In this document: positions 15,306 to 23,496 of the stretch, piece after piece
How the letters are laid out: every line of letters starts with the position of its first letter
How positions within the stretch are numbered: position 1 is the first letter of the stretch
Source: an uncultured Bacteroidales bacterium
Lineage (GTDB): Bacteria; Bacteroidota; Bacteroidia; Bacteroidales; FEN-979
Length of the DNA: 39,671 nt
Assembly: GCA_903915465.1 (NCBI GenBank)
Contig: CAIWTA010000233.1
Span: forward strand, 1-39,671
Direction of reading: 5' to 3'
The notes under the pieces: model-generated
The model's input: only the letters and a program-made list of their open reading frames with translations
Told to the model about the DNA's origin: nothing
The model's database searches: none
Translations under genes and position numbers: made by a program

Positions 15306-15859
15306 ATGAAAAACGGATTAGTATTATCAGAAGAAAATGTATTTGGGCGAATATATCTTATCAGGGGGATAAAGGTGATGCTGGATTTTGATCTTGCAAC
15401 ATTAAGGTGATGCTGGATTTTGATCTTGCAACATTATATGGAGTAGAGACAAGGGCTCTTAAACAACAGGTGAAAAGGAACCAGGTCAGGTTCCCTGAAG
15501 ATTTCATGTTCCAATTAACAAAGAGTGAATGGAACGAACTTATCACAAATTGTGATAAGTTATCCCTGAACCTGCGTCATTTGCCAGCTCCCCCGCTTGC
15601 ATTTACAGAACAAGGTGTTGCAATGCTTTCCAGCGTTCTGAAATCACAAAAAGCAATTCTTGTCAACATCGGGATTATGCGAACCTTTGTTCAATTGCGT
15701 AAACTCATATACACAAACAAAGAACTCACCATTCGTGTTGATAAACTTGAAAAGAAATATGATAAAAAGCTCAAACTGGTTTTCACCATCATCAAGGAGA
15801 TGATGGAAACACCGATAGAAAGGAAACCAATTGGATTCAGACGCCAGGAAGAGCGTTGA
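15306..15859 (+). pseudogene. ORF6N-domain (KilA-N-like) gene broken by a 32-bp tandem duplication
   Basis: The natural start is probably the ATG at 15306 (KNGLVLSEENVFGRIYLIRGIKVML). ORF6N domains are DNA-binding modules of phage antirepressor-type proteins. An exact 32-base tandem duplication (15372-15403 and 15404-15435) shifts the frame: the first frame stops at TGA 15408-15410 after 34 codons, and the second continues from 15407 to 15859 (150 aa if GTG 15407 is used). Removing one copy restores about 173 aa reading IRGIKVMLDFDLATLYGVET. The rest is intact (AFTEQGVAMLSSVLKS, then a C-terminal coiled coil LTIRVDKLEKKYDKKL). The 3' part may still be translated, but without the first beta-strand of the domain. 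Confidence 0.8.
15372..15435 (+). repeat. Exact 32-bp tandem duplication inside the ORF6N gene
   Basis: Two identical adjacent 32-base copies, each beginning AAGGTGATGCTGG and ending TTGCAACATT. 32 is not a multiple of three, so the copy number decides the reading frame. The lack of any difference between copies indicates a very recent or actively maintained event. Confidence 0.95.
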
Positions 15860-15871
15860 AATGACAATACA

Positions 15872-15998
15872 AAAATGACGAATATGCGAATGAAATGAAA
15901 GAATGTAGAATTACGAATAAAATTTGCTCAAAGACAATTCATCATTCGTAATTAGTGAATTTCAATCATCATTCCCGCATTCGTCATTCATGTCATTT
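15872..15998. repeat. Intergenic ATGACGAAT/ATTCGTCAT repeat, copy 3
   Basis: AATGACGAATATGCGAATGA (starting near 15875) is paired with the inverted CCCGCATTCGTCATT and ends in ATTCGTCATTCATGTCATTT (15979-15998). It is a longer version of the element at 15176-15232 and forms the right edge of the accessory island. Confidence 0.55.
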
Positions 15999-16021
15999 TT
16001 TTAAACGACATTGCCCTGCTA

Positions 16022-16036
16022 TGCGCTCATGGCGCA
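16022..16036 (-). terminator. Hairpin downstream of the FISUMP gene
   Basis: TGCGC-tcatg-GCGCA directly after the stop at 16039, read on the minus strand. A short run of T then A follows but there is no strong U-tract, so terminator function is uncertain. Confidence 0.3.
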
Positions 16037-16038
16037 CT

Positions 16039-18708
16039 TTAATTCTTGAGGCACCGGGCAGAGAAACCGTGTGGCTTGATATAGTTGGCCCTCTGCACAT
16101 ACTCGCCAGAATCGTAGAGACTCAGGAACCAAGCAGTTGTTGCATCGTCCAGAGATGACGACCAGAAGTAGGCAACGTTCGTAAGATAGTCGAAACTGCC
16201 ACCGGTGGTCCGGTAACCGCCCGGAAGAGCAGTAAATCCGCTGAGGTTTGTAACGTAAGTACTATGTCGAAACCAATGCGTAGTACCTGTTTCCTTCATC
16301 TTTCCTCCTGCTATACTTTCACCACCCAAATAGGTGGTCAGTGTCGTCCATTCAGCATCAGTAGGTAAGTGCCAGCCAGTCGGGCATATTCCTTTAACTC
16401 CTGGCGTTGTTGAGTATTGCATGGCTTCATCCCACTGATAAAGGCCTCCATAAATGTTACAGTAGTTCTCATCATTATTGTAACAGTACTTTTCAATAAT
16501 ACTGTTATTTGTTTGGTTAGCGCTGCCAAGTACTTTCGTGCCTACGTTGAGGTTTTGTGCAAACCAGCATTGCGTACCAATCAAAACTGTGTTGTAGGTC
16601 TTGCCATCTTGGGTCATGGGCTGTCCGCAATCCCAGGTAACGCAGATTGCGGTTGTTTGAGTCAATGTAGCAACAATTGAACTCCCACATGAATTGTATG
16701 CCCAAACATACCTTGTATAATCCGTATTACAGGTGAGTCCGGTTTCGTTCTTCATCAAACTTGTCATTAAATCCGTTGCTGTTGTATAGTTGTTCGTTGT
16801 GTTCCATTTATAACCTACGGCACCAGTCACAGCACCCCAGTTCCAAACAATTTGTGTTGACATGGCGCTATGAGAACCTTCAGCAGGAGTCGAAGGTACT
16901 GAATTACTACAATCCTGGAGACACCGGACAGAGAAACCGAATGGCTTTTGACAGCCGTCATCGTACCGGTTCACGCTATTGGCATCGTAGTCGAGATTCC
17001 GGCAATACTTAAACACATCATAAGCATCGTTCGTTGACGATGACCAGAAGTAGGTGTATTTGTTAAAATTGGAAAAATTGCCTCCACCCCACATGGCCCC
17101 GGTTGGAAGAGCAGTAAATCCGCTAGTGTTGTTAGCACCAGTATTAGGAGACAACCAATGCGTATATCCTGCTTCCTTCATCTTCCCTCCTGCAATACTT
17201 AATCCTCCTAAAAAATCGGTCAGCATTGTCCATTCAGCATCAGTTGGTAAATGCCAACCCGTCGGGCATATTCCCTGTACTCCCGGTGTTACTGAATATT
17301 GCATGGCTTCATCCCACTGGTAAAGCCCACCATAAATAGTACAATTGTTTTCATCATCATTGTAACAGTACTTTTCTATGATACTGTTATTTGCTTGGTC
17401 AACGCTACCAAGAATTTTCGTACCTACGTTGAGGTTTTGAGCCATCCAGCATTGAGTGCCAATCAACACAGTGCTATATACTTTCCCGTCCCGGGAATCG
17501 GTTATGCTTGAACATGAAGATGTGCAAGCACTGGTCGTTTTGCTGAGTATTACTGATGATGAATGCCCAAATGCATTGTATGCCCAGACATATCGGGTGT
17601 ATGTAGTGTTGCAAACCAGTCCGGTTTCTGTTTTTGAAATTGCTGTGCCCAAATCTGTAGCCGTGTTGTAATCATTTGCGGTATTCCATCTATATCCGGT
17701 TGCACAGGTTACTGGATTCCAGTTCCATATAATTTGTGTTGGTGCAGCTACATGAGTCCCTTCAGACGGAGTCGAAGGTCCTGAATTACAATCCTGGAGA
17801 CACCGAACAGAGAAACCATATTGCTCTTGGCAGCCGTCATCAGACCGGTTCACGCTATTTGCATCGTAGTCGAGATTCCGGCAATACTTAAACCAATCAT
17901 AAGCATCGTTCGTTGACGATGACCATAAGTAGGTGTATTTGTTAAAATTGGAGAAATTGCCTCCACCCCACATGGCCCCGGTTGGAAGAGCAGTAAATCC
18001 GCTAGTGTTGGTAGCGCCGGTATTAGGCGATAACCAATGCGTATATCCTGCTTCCTTCATCTTCCCTCCTGCAATACTTAATCCTCCTAAAAAATCGGTC
18101 AGCGTTGTCCATTCTGCATCAGTTGGTAAATGCCAACCCGTCGGGCATATTCCCTGTACTCCCGGTGTTGTTGAGTATTGCATAGCTTCATTCCACTGAT
18201 AAAGTCCTCCATAAGTTGTACAATTGTTCTCATCATCATTATAACAGTACTTTTCGAGAATACTGTTATCTGTTTGGTTTGTACTTCCAGATATTTTTGT
18301 TCCTATATTGAGGTTTTCTTTAAACCAGCATTGATTTCCTATTTGAACAGTATTATAGGTTTTACCTTCATAAAGTACTGTTGGAATGCCAGGGCAGGGC
18401 TGTCCAACATAAGGCCCGGAATTTATTATTATCATGCCTCCGGATTGAATTGTGGCATTTTTACAGGTCTCAGGAGTCGTTACAATTGGATAATTAGGAC
18501 AACCTGCCGGAATTATTACATCTTCGGTAGATAACGGCACTGCGTTGTCCACCCAGTTTCCTGCTGTGTTCCAATCATTGTTAACAAGACCAGACCATGT
18601 TGGAGATAGTGTTTTTTGAGCTGATTGTGAAACTTGTGAGAAGGAATCTATGGATAAAAAAACCAGCAAAACTGCAATAATGGATGTCAAAAGTAGATGC
18701 TTTTTCAT
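16039..18708 (-). CDS. Surface protein with three FISUMP domains
   Basis: 889 aa with a signal peptide (about 1-24, ending FSQ). A WSG...DWNTAGNW segment at 38-52 is typical of secreted Bacteroidota proteins. Three FISUMP (Fibrobacter succinogenes major paralogous) domains follow at about 113-305, 405-598 and 700-889. Each has the series GK.Y.TV.IG.QCW, NLN.GT, KYCYN.DE.NC..YGGLYQW.EAMQY, G.CPTGWHLPTDAEW, and ends GFS.RCL. Fibronectin-III-like linkers (W.....YRWNT..........T.L...T.Y...VWAYN) lie between them. No T9SS sorting domain is present; the third FISUMP domain is the C-terminus. The function of FISUMP domains is unknown; an extracellular adhesive or structural role is assumed. It lies 30 bases downstream of the T9SS protein gene. 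Confidence 0.88.
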   Translation of the reverse strand: MKKHLLLTSIIAVLLVFLSIDSFSQVSQSAQKTLSPTWSGLVNNDWNTAGNWVDNAVPLSTEDVIIPAGCPNYPIVTTPETCKNATIQSGGMIIINSGPYVGQPCPGIPTVLYEGKTYNTVQIGNQCWFKENLNIGTKISGSTNQTDNSILEKYCYNDDENNCTTYGGLYQWNEAMQYSTTPGVQGICPTGWHLPTDAEWTTLTDFLGGLSIAGGKMKEAGYTHWLSPNTGATNTSGFTALPTGAMWGGGNFSNFNKYTYLWSSSTNDAYDWFKYCRNLDYDANSVNRSDDGCQEQYGFSVRCLQDCNSGPSTPSEGTHVAAPTQIIWNWNPVTCATGYRWNTANDYNTATDLGTAISKTETGLVCNTTYTRYVWAYNAFGHSSSVILSKTTSACTSSCSSITDSRDGKVYSTVLIGTQCWMAQNLNVGTKILGSVDQANNSIIEKYCYNDDENNCTIYGGLYQWDEAMQYSVTPGVQGICPTGWHLPTDAEWTMLTDFLGGLSIAGGKMKEAGYTHWLSPNTGANNTSGFTALPTGAMWGGGNFSNFNKYTYFWSSSTNDAYDVFKYCRNLDYDANSVNRYDDGCQKPFGFSVRCLQDCSNSVPSTPAEGSHSAMSTQIVWNWGAVTGAVGYKWNTTNNYTTATDLMTSLMKNETGLTCNTDYTRYVWAYNSCGSSIVATLTQTTAICVTWDCGQPMTQDGKTYNTVLIGTQCWFAQNLNVGTKVLGSANQTNNSIIEKYCYNNDENYCNIYGGLYQWDEAMQYSTTPGVKGICPTGWHLPTDAEWTTLTTYLGGESIAGGKMKETGTTHWFRHSTYVTNLSGFTALPGGYRTTGGSFDYLTNVAYFWSSSLDDATTAWFLSLYDSGEYVQRANYIKPHGFSARCLKN
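16911..17390. repeat. Long direct repeat in the FISUMP gene, copy A
   Basis: Encodes most of FISUMP domain 2. It is nearly identical to 17790-18269 at an offset of 879 bases (exactly 293 codons), with long perfectly matching stretches (for example around 17050-17130 against 17929-18009). Confidence 0.85.
17790..18269. repeat. Long direct repeat in the FISUMP gene, copy B
   Basis: Encodes most of FISUMP domain 1. See copy A at 16911-17390. The in-frame spacing means recombination between the copies would delete or add exactly one FISUMP-plus-linker unit without breaking the gene. Confidence 0.85.
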
Positions 18709-18738
18709 TGTCTTATATTTTAATGATTAATAGTTCTA

Positions 18739-20361
18739 TCAATTAATATAAACTTTAGCAGTCTTCACCGCATTATCACTCCGTACTTTAACAATATAAT
18801 AGCCCTTCACAGCATTTATTCTAACCTGGTTTAATGGCTGATCAATCATCTTCTGGATTAAAATCTGCTGTCCTATCATGTTACTCACCGTTATTTGTCC
18901 ATTTTGCAGGCCAGTAAAACAGAAAACACTTATGGTTTTTTCTGAAGAATAAATTTTAATTGGATTATTATCGGAGTTAGTAATATCACCATTAAAATGC
19001 AGTAGAAAACGGCTGGCATCTTCGTTTCCTGAAGCAGTAAAATGATACACCGGGTTTTGCAGCAGATTCTGGGTATGGTGCAGGGTTAAATCTTCAAGCG
19101 ACAAACCTGTCAATGAAGTAACGTTTTCAATACCTGTAACCTTTATGCTGTAATTTCCATCAGCAGGCGCTACAATTCCTACAGGAATAGTAATAGGGTT
19201 ATTAATGTAAGGCATGGAATTGATTAGCGTTTTCTGATCAACTGATGCCATCGTATAGATTTGCGGAATTTGCAGATCCAGACTTAACATCTTGGTTGCA
19301 TCATACCAATCACTTCCAATCTTTCCATTGGATTCAAACAGAACATACGCTTCATCATAATTTGTTGCATTACTCAAGGTGAACGTCAGTTTATCCGGAG
19401 TAATGCTTTCCGCGCTTTTCAACCAATTGTCGCTTTCATGTGTTCTTGCCAGGTTAGGTATCCCAATTGACGTTCCTAACGCATTGACAAAGAATGCCTG
19501 CATTGCAGGAATCTTGCCACTCACCCCTGACGTTTTATGAGTAGCATCCAGATAGCCTTCATATCCTGCGCCACCAATTTTGTTGATATTATAGACGTAA
19601 TAATACCCGTTAACTAAATTGGATTTTCCCGTTACATTATCCCAGTCAACTGCGGATGGATAAGGATTACCTATTAAATTCCAATTCAAAAGGGAAGAAG
19701 AGGGTCTTATAGTTAATGAGAAAGTCTGATCTCCTGTATTTGGTGTCCCGGTAAAGATTTTGTAAGAAGGGAAATAGGAACTATATGCTACAAGATAACC
19801 TGACTTCACAACAAATTGTGGAGGTGAACCAAAGTCGATAGTGTTAGCACTTAAATCAGTACTCCTAAGGTTACGCCAGCAAAATGGAATGCACAATTCA
19901 TTTTCATTCCATTTGTAAAAGTCAAAGCTTGTGGATGGAGTTGTACTGAAATTCGCCAATATAGGTGCAAATGTTCCATCGCATATTTCCTGGTATGAAA
20001 CAGGAGAGGAAAGCATGTGCCAGCCTAAATTGGCCGTTATTGTACGTTTTATTATGGCTTGCCCGGATACTGATCCTTCAGTAATAAGAGATCCTCCACT
20101 TTCAATAACCAAATCTGTTGCGATTGAATTGTTGATAAGCGCTTCGGAAACAGTTAAACCGCCACCAGGATTGACAATCAATTTTCCACCAGGATCAATT
20201 GTCAGCGTTCCGGTAACTGTAAGCACTGCGCCAGAGCTGACAGACATCCTGGTTTCTCCTGTTTTTACAGAAGTAGAACTGTAAACATTATTGCTCGATT
20301 GGGCAAAAAGTCCAAAATGAGTTAGCAATACCATGGCAATCAGGAGAGTGAATGTTTTCAT
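18739..20361 (-). CDS. T9SS type A sorting-domain surface protein
   Basis: 540 aa. Signal peptide at about 1-20 (LLIAMVLLTHFGLFAQ). Residues about 30-110 are short beta repeats (GAVLTVTGTLTIDPGGKLIVNPGGGLTV), likely a small beta-helix. The middle (GWHMLSSPV...WNLIGNPYPSAVDW...GYYYVYN) is the conserved module of Bacteroidota surface proteins that ends in a sorting signal. The last 75 residues are a T9SS type A C-terminal domain: ISVFCFTGLQNGQITVSNMIGQ, then QVRINAVKGYYIVKVRSDNAVKTAKVYI. Such domains direct passage through the type IX secretion system and are removed on attachment to A-LPS. Binding partner unknown. First gene of a two-gene unit with the FISUMP protein. Confidence 0.9.
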   Translation of the reverse strand: MKTFTLLIAMVLLTHFGLFAQSSNNVYSSTSVKTGETRMSVSSGAVLTVTGTLTIDPGGKLIVNPGGGLTVSEALINNSIATDLVIESGGSLITEGSVSGQAIIKRTITANLGWHMLSSPVSYQEICDGTFAPILANFSTTPSTSFDFYKWNENELCIPFCWRNLRSTDLSANTIDFGSPPQFVVKSGYLVAYSSYFPSYKIFTGTPNTGDQTFSLTIRPSSSLLNWNLIGNPYPSAVDWDNVTGKSNLVNGYYYVYNINKIGGAGYEGYLDATHKTSGVSGKIPAMQAFFVNALGTSIGIPNLARTHESDNWLKSAESITPDKLTFTLSNATNYDEAYVLFESNGKIGSDWYDATKMLSLDLQIPQIYTMASVDQKTLINSMPYINNPITIPVGIVAPADGNYSIKVTGIENVTSLTGLSLEDLTLHHTQNLLQNPVYHFTASGNEDASRFLLHFNGDITNSDNNPIKIYSSEKTISVFCFTGLQNGQITVSNMIGQQILIQKMIDQPLNQVRINAVKGYYIVKVRSDNAVKTAKVYIN

Positions 20362-20407
20362 AAGATGAGGGTTTAATTAAATTTCAGATCAGGAAATTAT
20401 AAAGGAA

Positions 20408-20438
20408 TAAAAGTATATAATATTTAACTATTATCAAA
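20408..20438 (-). promoter_or_regulatory. Promoter of the T9SS/FISUMP protein operon
   Basis: Minus strand: TTTG (20435-20438), a 19-base spacer, TACTTTTA (20408-20415, 7 of 8 to TAnnTTTG). The predicted start is about 40 bases before the ATG at 20361. Confidence 0.45.
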
Positions 20439-20649
20439 AACTATTTATTATCTAAATTTTCATGTTATTCATTGATGTAAAATATATGTGTTAATTATTA
20501 ATGTGTTAACCCATATTGCAACCAGAACAGACGCAGCATGAAACAAATCGGTTGATAACCACCACACTTATCAGAAGAAATGCCTCCAAAATTGTACACA
20601 CCCGATATCGTTTGCAAATTTTGGAGCCCAGCTTTGTATTGTTTTTAAA
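20439..20649. other. Gene-free intergenic stretch with one long-loop hairpin
   Basis: AT-rich, no plausible gene. An inverted repeat CTCCAAAATT (20584-20593) / AATTTTGGAG (20617-20626) with a 23-base loop is the only structure seen. Stop codons are frequent in all frames. Confidence 0.5.
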
Positions 20650-20762
20650 GAGGCTGTCTTAAAAGATACGATTTTAATGATAAAAGCAGAGACGCAGATG
20701 GCTGATAATCAATTCTTTTTCCCCGCGTTTCCGCGGTAAAAACAGACTTTTGAGACAGCCTC
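20650..20762. mobile_element. MITE-like element with 16-bp terminal inverted repeats
   Basis: 113 bases bounded by GAGGCTGTCTTAAAAG (20650-20665) and CTTTTGAGACAGCCTC (20747-20762), which match as inverted repeats at 15 of 16 positions. GAGGCTGTCTCAAAA-type ends are familiar from IS families in many bacteria. AAA flanks both sides (20647-20649 and 20763-20765), a possible 3-bp target duplication. There is no coding capacity. Inside lies a small hairpin CCGCG-tttc-CGCGG. It would be moved in trans by a transposase encoded elsewhere. Confidence 0.65.
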
Positions 20763-20833
20763 AAATTCATCTTACGTTTGTTGTCCTGATTGGACGCATT
20801 TCTGTGAAGACCCAATAATATGTACAGAAATAT

Positions 20834-22846
20834 TTAGAAATATTGATCAGAAATTTGATCAATGATGGAATCACCGACCTTATTTGGTAAAGTTACCCTA
20901 AGAAGTGGTTCTTCGACCATAGCCCGTTTAATGGCAAAAATTGCCTCATCATTCCGTGCCCAGGCACGGCGGGCTATTCCGTTATTCACATCCCAATGCA
21001 GCATGGAGCGAAGCCTCCGTTCAGCATCCTGTGTACCATCGAGAAGCATCCCGAATCCGCCATTAATAACTTCTCCCCAGCCTACACCACCGCCGTTGTG
21101 CAGCGAAACCCAGGTTGCACCCCGAAATGAATCACCAATTACATTCTGAACCGCCATGTCGGCAGTAAAACTCGATCCATCGTAGATGTTGGAAGTTTCC
21201 CGGTAAGGGGAATCTGTTCCTGAAACATCATGATGATCCCGCCCAAGGACGATCGGGGCGCTTATTTCTCCTTTGCTGATCGCCTGGTTAAAAGCAGCGG
21301 CAATCTGTGTCCTTCCTTCGCAATCTGCATATAAAATCCTTGCCTGTGATCCAACAACCATCTGGTTTTTTCCTGCTTCCCTGATCCAATGGATATTATC
21401 TCTCATTTGGACGGCAATTTCTAAAGGAGCATGTTCAGCAATACTTTCCAGAACCTGTTCAGCAATCTTGTCGGAAACAGTAAGGTCTTCCGGATTCCCT
21501 GATGTACAAACCCAACGGAATGGTCCAAAACCGTAATCAAAGAACAATGGCCCCATGATATCCTGCACATAAGAAGGATATTTGAAAGTTCCGTCTGGAT
21601 TGAATACATCAGCACCTGCACGTCCGGCTTCCAGCAGAAAGGCATTTCCATAATCCCAGAAATACATTCCATTTTCCACCATCTGTTTGATGGCATTTAC
21701 ATGCCTGACTAATGATTCTTGTACAGCTTTCCGGAAACTTCCCGGATCCCTGATCATCATCTCATTGGATTGCTCAATTGTCAGCCCAACGGGATAATAA
21801 CCACCAGCCCATGGATTATGCAACGAGGTCTGGTCTGATCCTAAATCAATTTCTATTTTCTTTTCCGCCAGTTTTTCCCACAGATCGACAATATTTCCCT
21901 GGTAGGCAAGTGAAACTGCTTCTTTATCAGCTTTTGCTTTTTGTATCCTGGGGATAAGCTCATCCAAATTAGTATAGACTTCATCAATCCAACCTTGCGC
22001 ATATCTTTTTTGTGTGGCCTTCGGGTTGATTTCTGCAATAATGCCAATGGCTCCGGCAATGACAGAAGCCTTTCCCTGGGCTCCCGACATTCCTCCCAGC
22101 CCCGAAGTGACGAAAATCTGCCCGGAAATATTCTCCCGTCCTTTTCTTCGGGCTGCATTCATAATTGTGATTGTGGTTCCATGAACAATACCCTGGGGAC
22201 CGATGTACATAAAGGATCCGGCAGTCATCTGGCCATACTGGGATACTCCCAACGCATTGAATTTTTCCCAATGATCGGGTGTTGAATAATTTGGAATCAC
22301 CATGCCATTGGTAACAACAACCCTTGGGGCGTCCTTATGTGAAGGAAACAAACCCATCGGATGACCAGAATACATGATCAAAGTTTGTTCTTCTGTCATC
22401 TCCGCCAAATATTTCATGGTAAGCAGGTACTGCGCCCAGTTTTGAAAAACAGAACCGTTTCCGCCGTACGTAATCAATTCCTGCGGATGCTGGGCAACGG
22501 AAGGATCCAGGTTATTCTGGATCATCAGCATAATGGCAGCAGCCTGAACAGAACGACAAGGGTAATCAGTAATCGGACGTGCATGCATCGGATAGGCAGG
22601 ACGGAACCGATACATGTATATCCTTCCGGTTTTTTTCAGCTCTTGGGCAAATTCAATAGCCAAAATAGCATGGAATCGTTTATCAAAATAGCGTAATGCA
22701 TTTCTGATGGCCAGTTTCTTTTCTTCCTGATTTAAGATATCTTTCCGTATTGGAGCATGATTTACAGTGATATCATAAGGTTGTATTGGCGGTAACTCTG
22801 CTGGAATGCCTTGTAAAATGCTCTCTTGAAATTCAATTTGGTTCAT
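20834..22846 (-). CDS. hutU: Urocanate hydratase
   Basis: 670 aa, the longer form of the family (typical proteobacterial enzymes are about 555-560). HutU converts urocanate to 4-imidazolone-5-propionate, the second step of histidine degradation, using a tightly bound NAD+ as an electrophile. Family signatures are clear: ITYGGNGSVFQNWAQY, YSGHPMGLFPS, FVTSGLGGMSGAQGKA at the NAD-binding region, and FRWVCTSGNPEDL with the conserved active-site-region Cys. The C-terminus has LGRDHHDVSGTDSPYRETSN and LHNGGGVGWGEVINGGFGM. No other hut gene is in the window. It lies 41 bases downstream of the ECF sigma gene in the same direction and may share its transcript. Confidence 0.96.
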   Translation of the reverse strand: MNQIEFQESILQGIPAELPPIQPYDITVNHAPIRKDILNQEEKKLAIRNALRYFDKRFHAILAIEFAQELKKTGRIYMYRFRPAYPMHARPITDYPCRSVQAAAIMLMIQNNLDPSVAQHPQELITYGGNGSVFQNWAQYLLTMKYLAEMTEEQTLIMYSGHPMGLFPSHKDAPRVVVTNGMVIPNYSTPDHWEKFNALGVSQYGQMTAGSFMYIGPQGIVHGTTITIMNAARRKGRENISGQIFVTSGLGGMSGAQGKASVIAGAIGIIAEINPKATQKRYAQGWIDEVYTNLDELIPRIQKAKADKEAVSLAYQGNIVDLWEKLAEKKIEIDLGSDQTSLHNPWAGGYYPVGLTIEQSNEMMIRDPGSFRKAVQESLVRHVNAIKQMVENGMYFWDYGNAFLLEAGRAGADVFNPDGTFKYPSYVQDIMGPLFFDYGFGPFRWVCTSGNPEDLTVSDKIAEQVLESIAEHAPLEIAVQMRDNIHWIREAGKNQMVVGSQARILYADCEGRTQIAAAFNQAISKGEISAPIVLGRDHHDVSGTDSPYRETSNIYDGSSFTADMAVQNVIGDSFRGATWVSLHNGGGVGWGEVINGGFGMLLDGTQDAERRLRSMLHWDVNNGIARRAWARNDEAIFAIKRAMVEEPLLRVTLPNKVGDSIIDQISDQYF

Positions 22847-22887
22847 AAGGTTATCTTGATTGATCTTGTGGAAAGCAATGATTATCC

Positions 22888-23496
22888 TTAGATTGTTTCC
22901 TGGGAATGTTTCAAAATGTTATGAAGGAATTCACGGGCACGGAACAATTGGGCTTTGACGGTTCCCAACGGGAGGTCAAGTTCAGATGCGATCTCTTCGT
23001 ATGAATACTCTTTAAAATACCGCATTTCGATAAGCAACCGGTAATGAGGTTTTAATTTTTCAACCACTTTATGCATCAATTGGATCTTTTGCTTAGCAAT
23101 AATCGCTTCGTCAGGTCCGGGATCAGTGGAAAGAATGTTTGAAGGGTAGTTTTCCAAATCATTTTCTCCTTGATTAGGAGTTAAAGCAAATTGTATCCTT
23201 TGGCCTTTCCTCATAAAATCAAGGCAATTGTTTGCTGCAATCTTAAAGAGCCATGTGCTGAAAGCAAATTCCGGGGAATATTGATGAAGATTTTTAAATG
23301 CCTTTCCAAATGCCTCAATCGTAAGATCATCTGCATCAACCGGGTTGTTGGTCATCTTCAGCAACATGAAATAAAGTGTGTCCCTGTAATTGTTAAGCAA
23401 CTCCGCATAGGCTTTCTGATCACCGTGATCAACAGCCAGTCTGACCAGTTTATAGTCACGTTGTGCCTTTTCGGTAAGGTGATTGCTTACTTCCAT
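22888..23496 (-). CDS. ECF-type RNA polymerase sigma factor
   Basis: 202 aa. Region 2: LNNYRDTLYFMLLKMTNNPVDADDLTIEAFGKAF, then AFSTWLFKIAANNCLDFMRK. Region 4: LKPHYRLLIEMRYFKEYSYEEIASELDLPLGTVKAQLFRAREFL, a standard HTH. The close fit to the RpoE-like ECF consensus makes it distinct from the more divergent sigma factor of the CHAT operon. Its ATG overlaps the end of the glycosyltransferase gene by 10 bases (ATGGAAGTAA), so translation is probably coupled. No anti-sigma gene is adjacent; urocanase follows. Confidence 0.94.
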   Translation of the reverse strand: MEVSNHLTEKAQRDYKLVRLAVDHGDQKAYAELLNNYRDTLYFMLLKMTNNPVDADDLTIEAFGKAFKNLHQYSPEFAFSTWLFKIAANNCLDFMRKGQRIQFALTPNQGENDLENYPSNILSTDPGPDEAIIAKQKIQLMHKVVEKLKPHYRLLIEMRYFKEYSYEEIASELDLPLGTVKAQLFRAREFLHNILKHSQETI

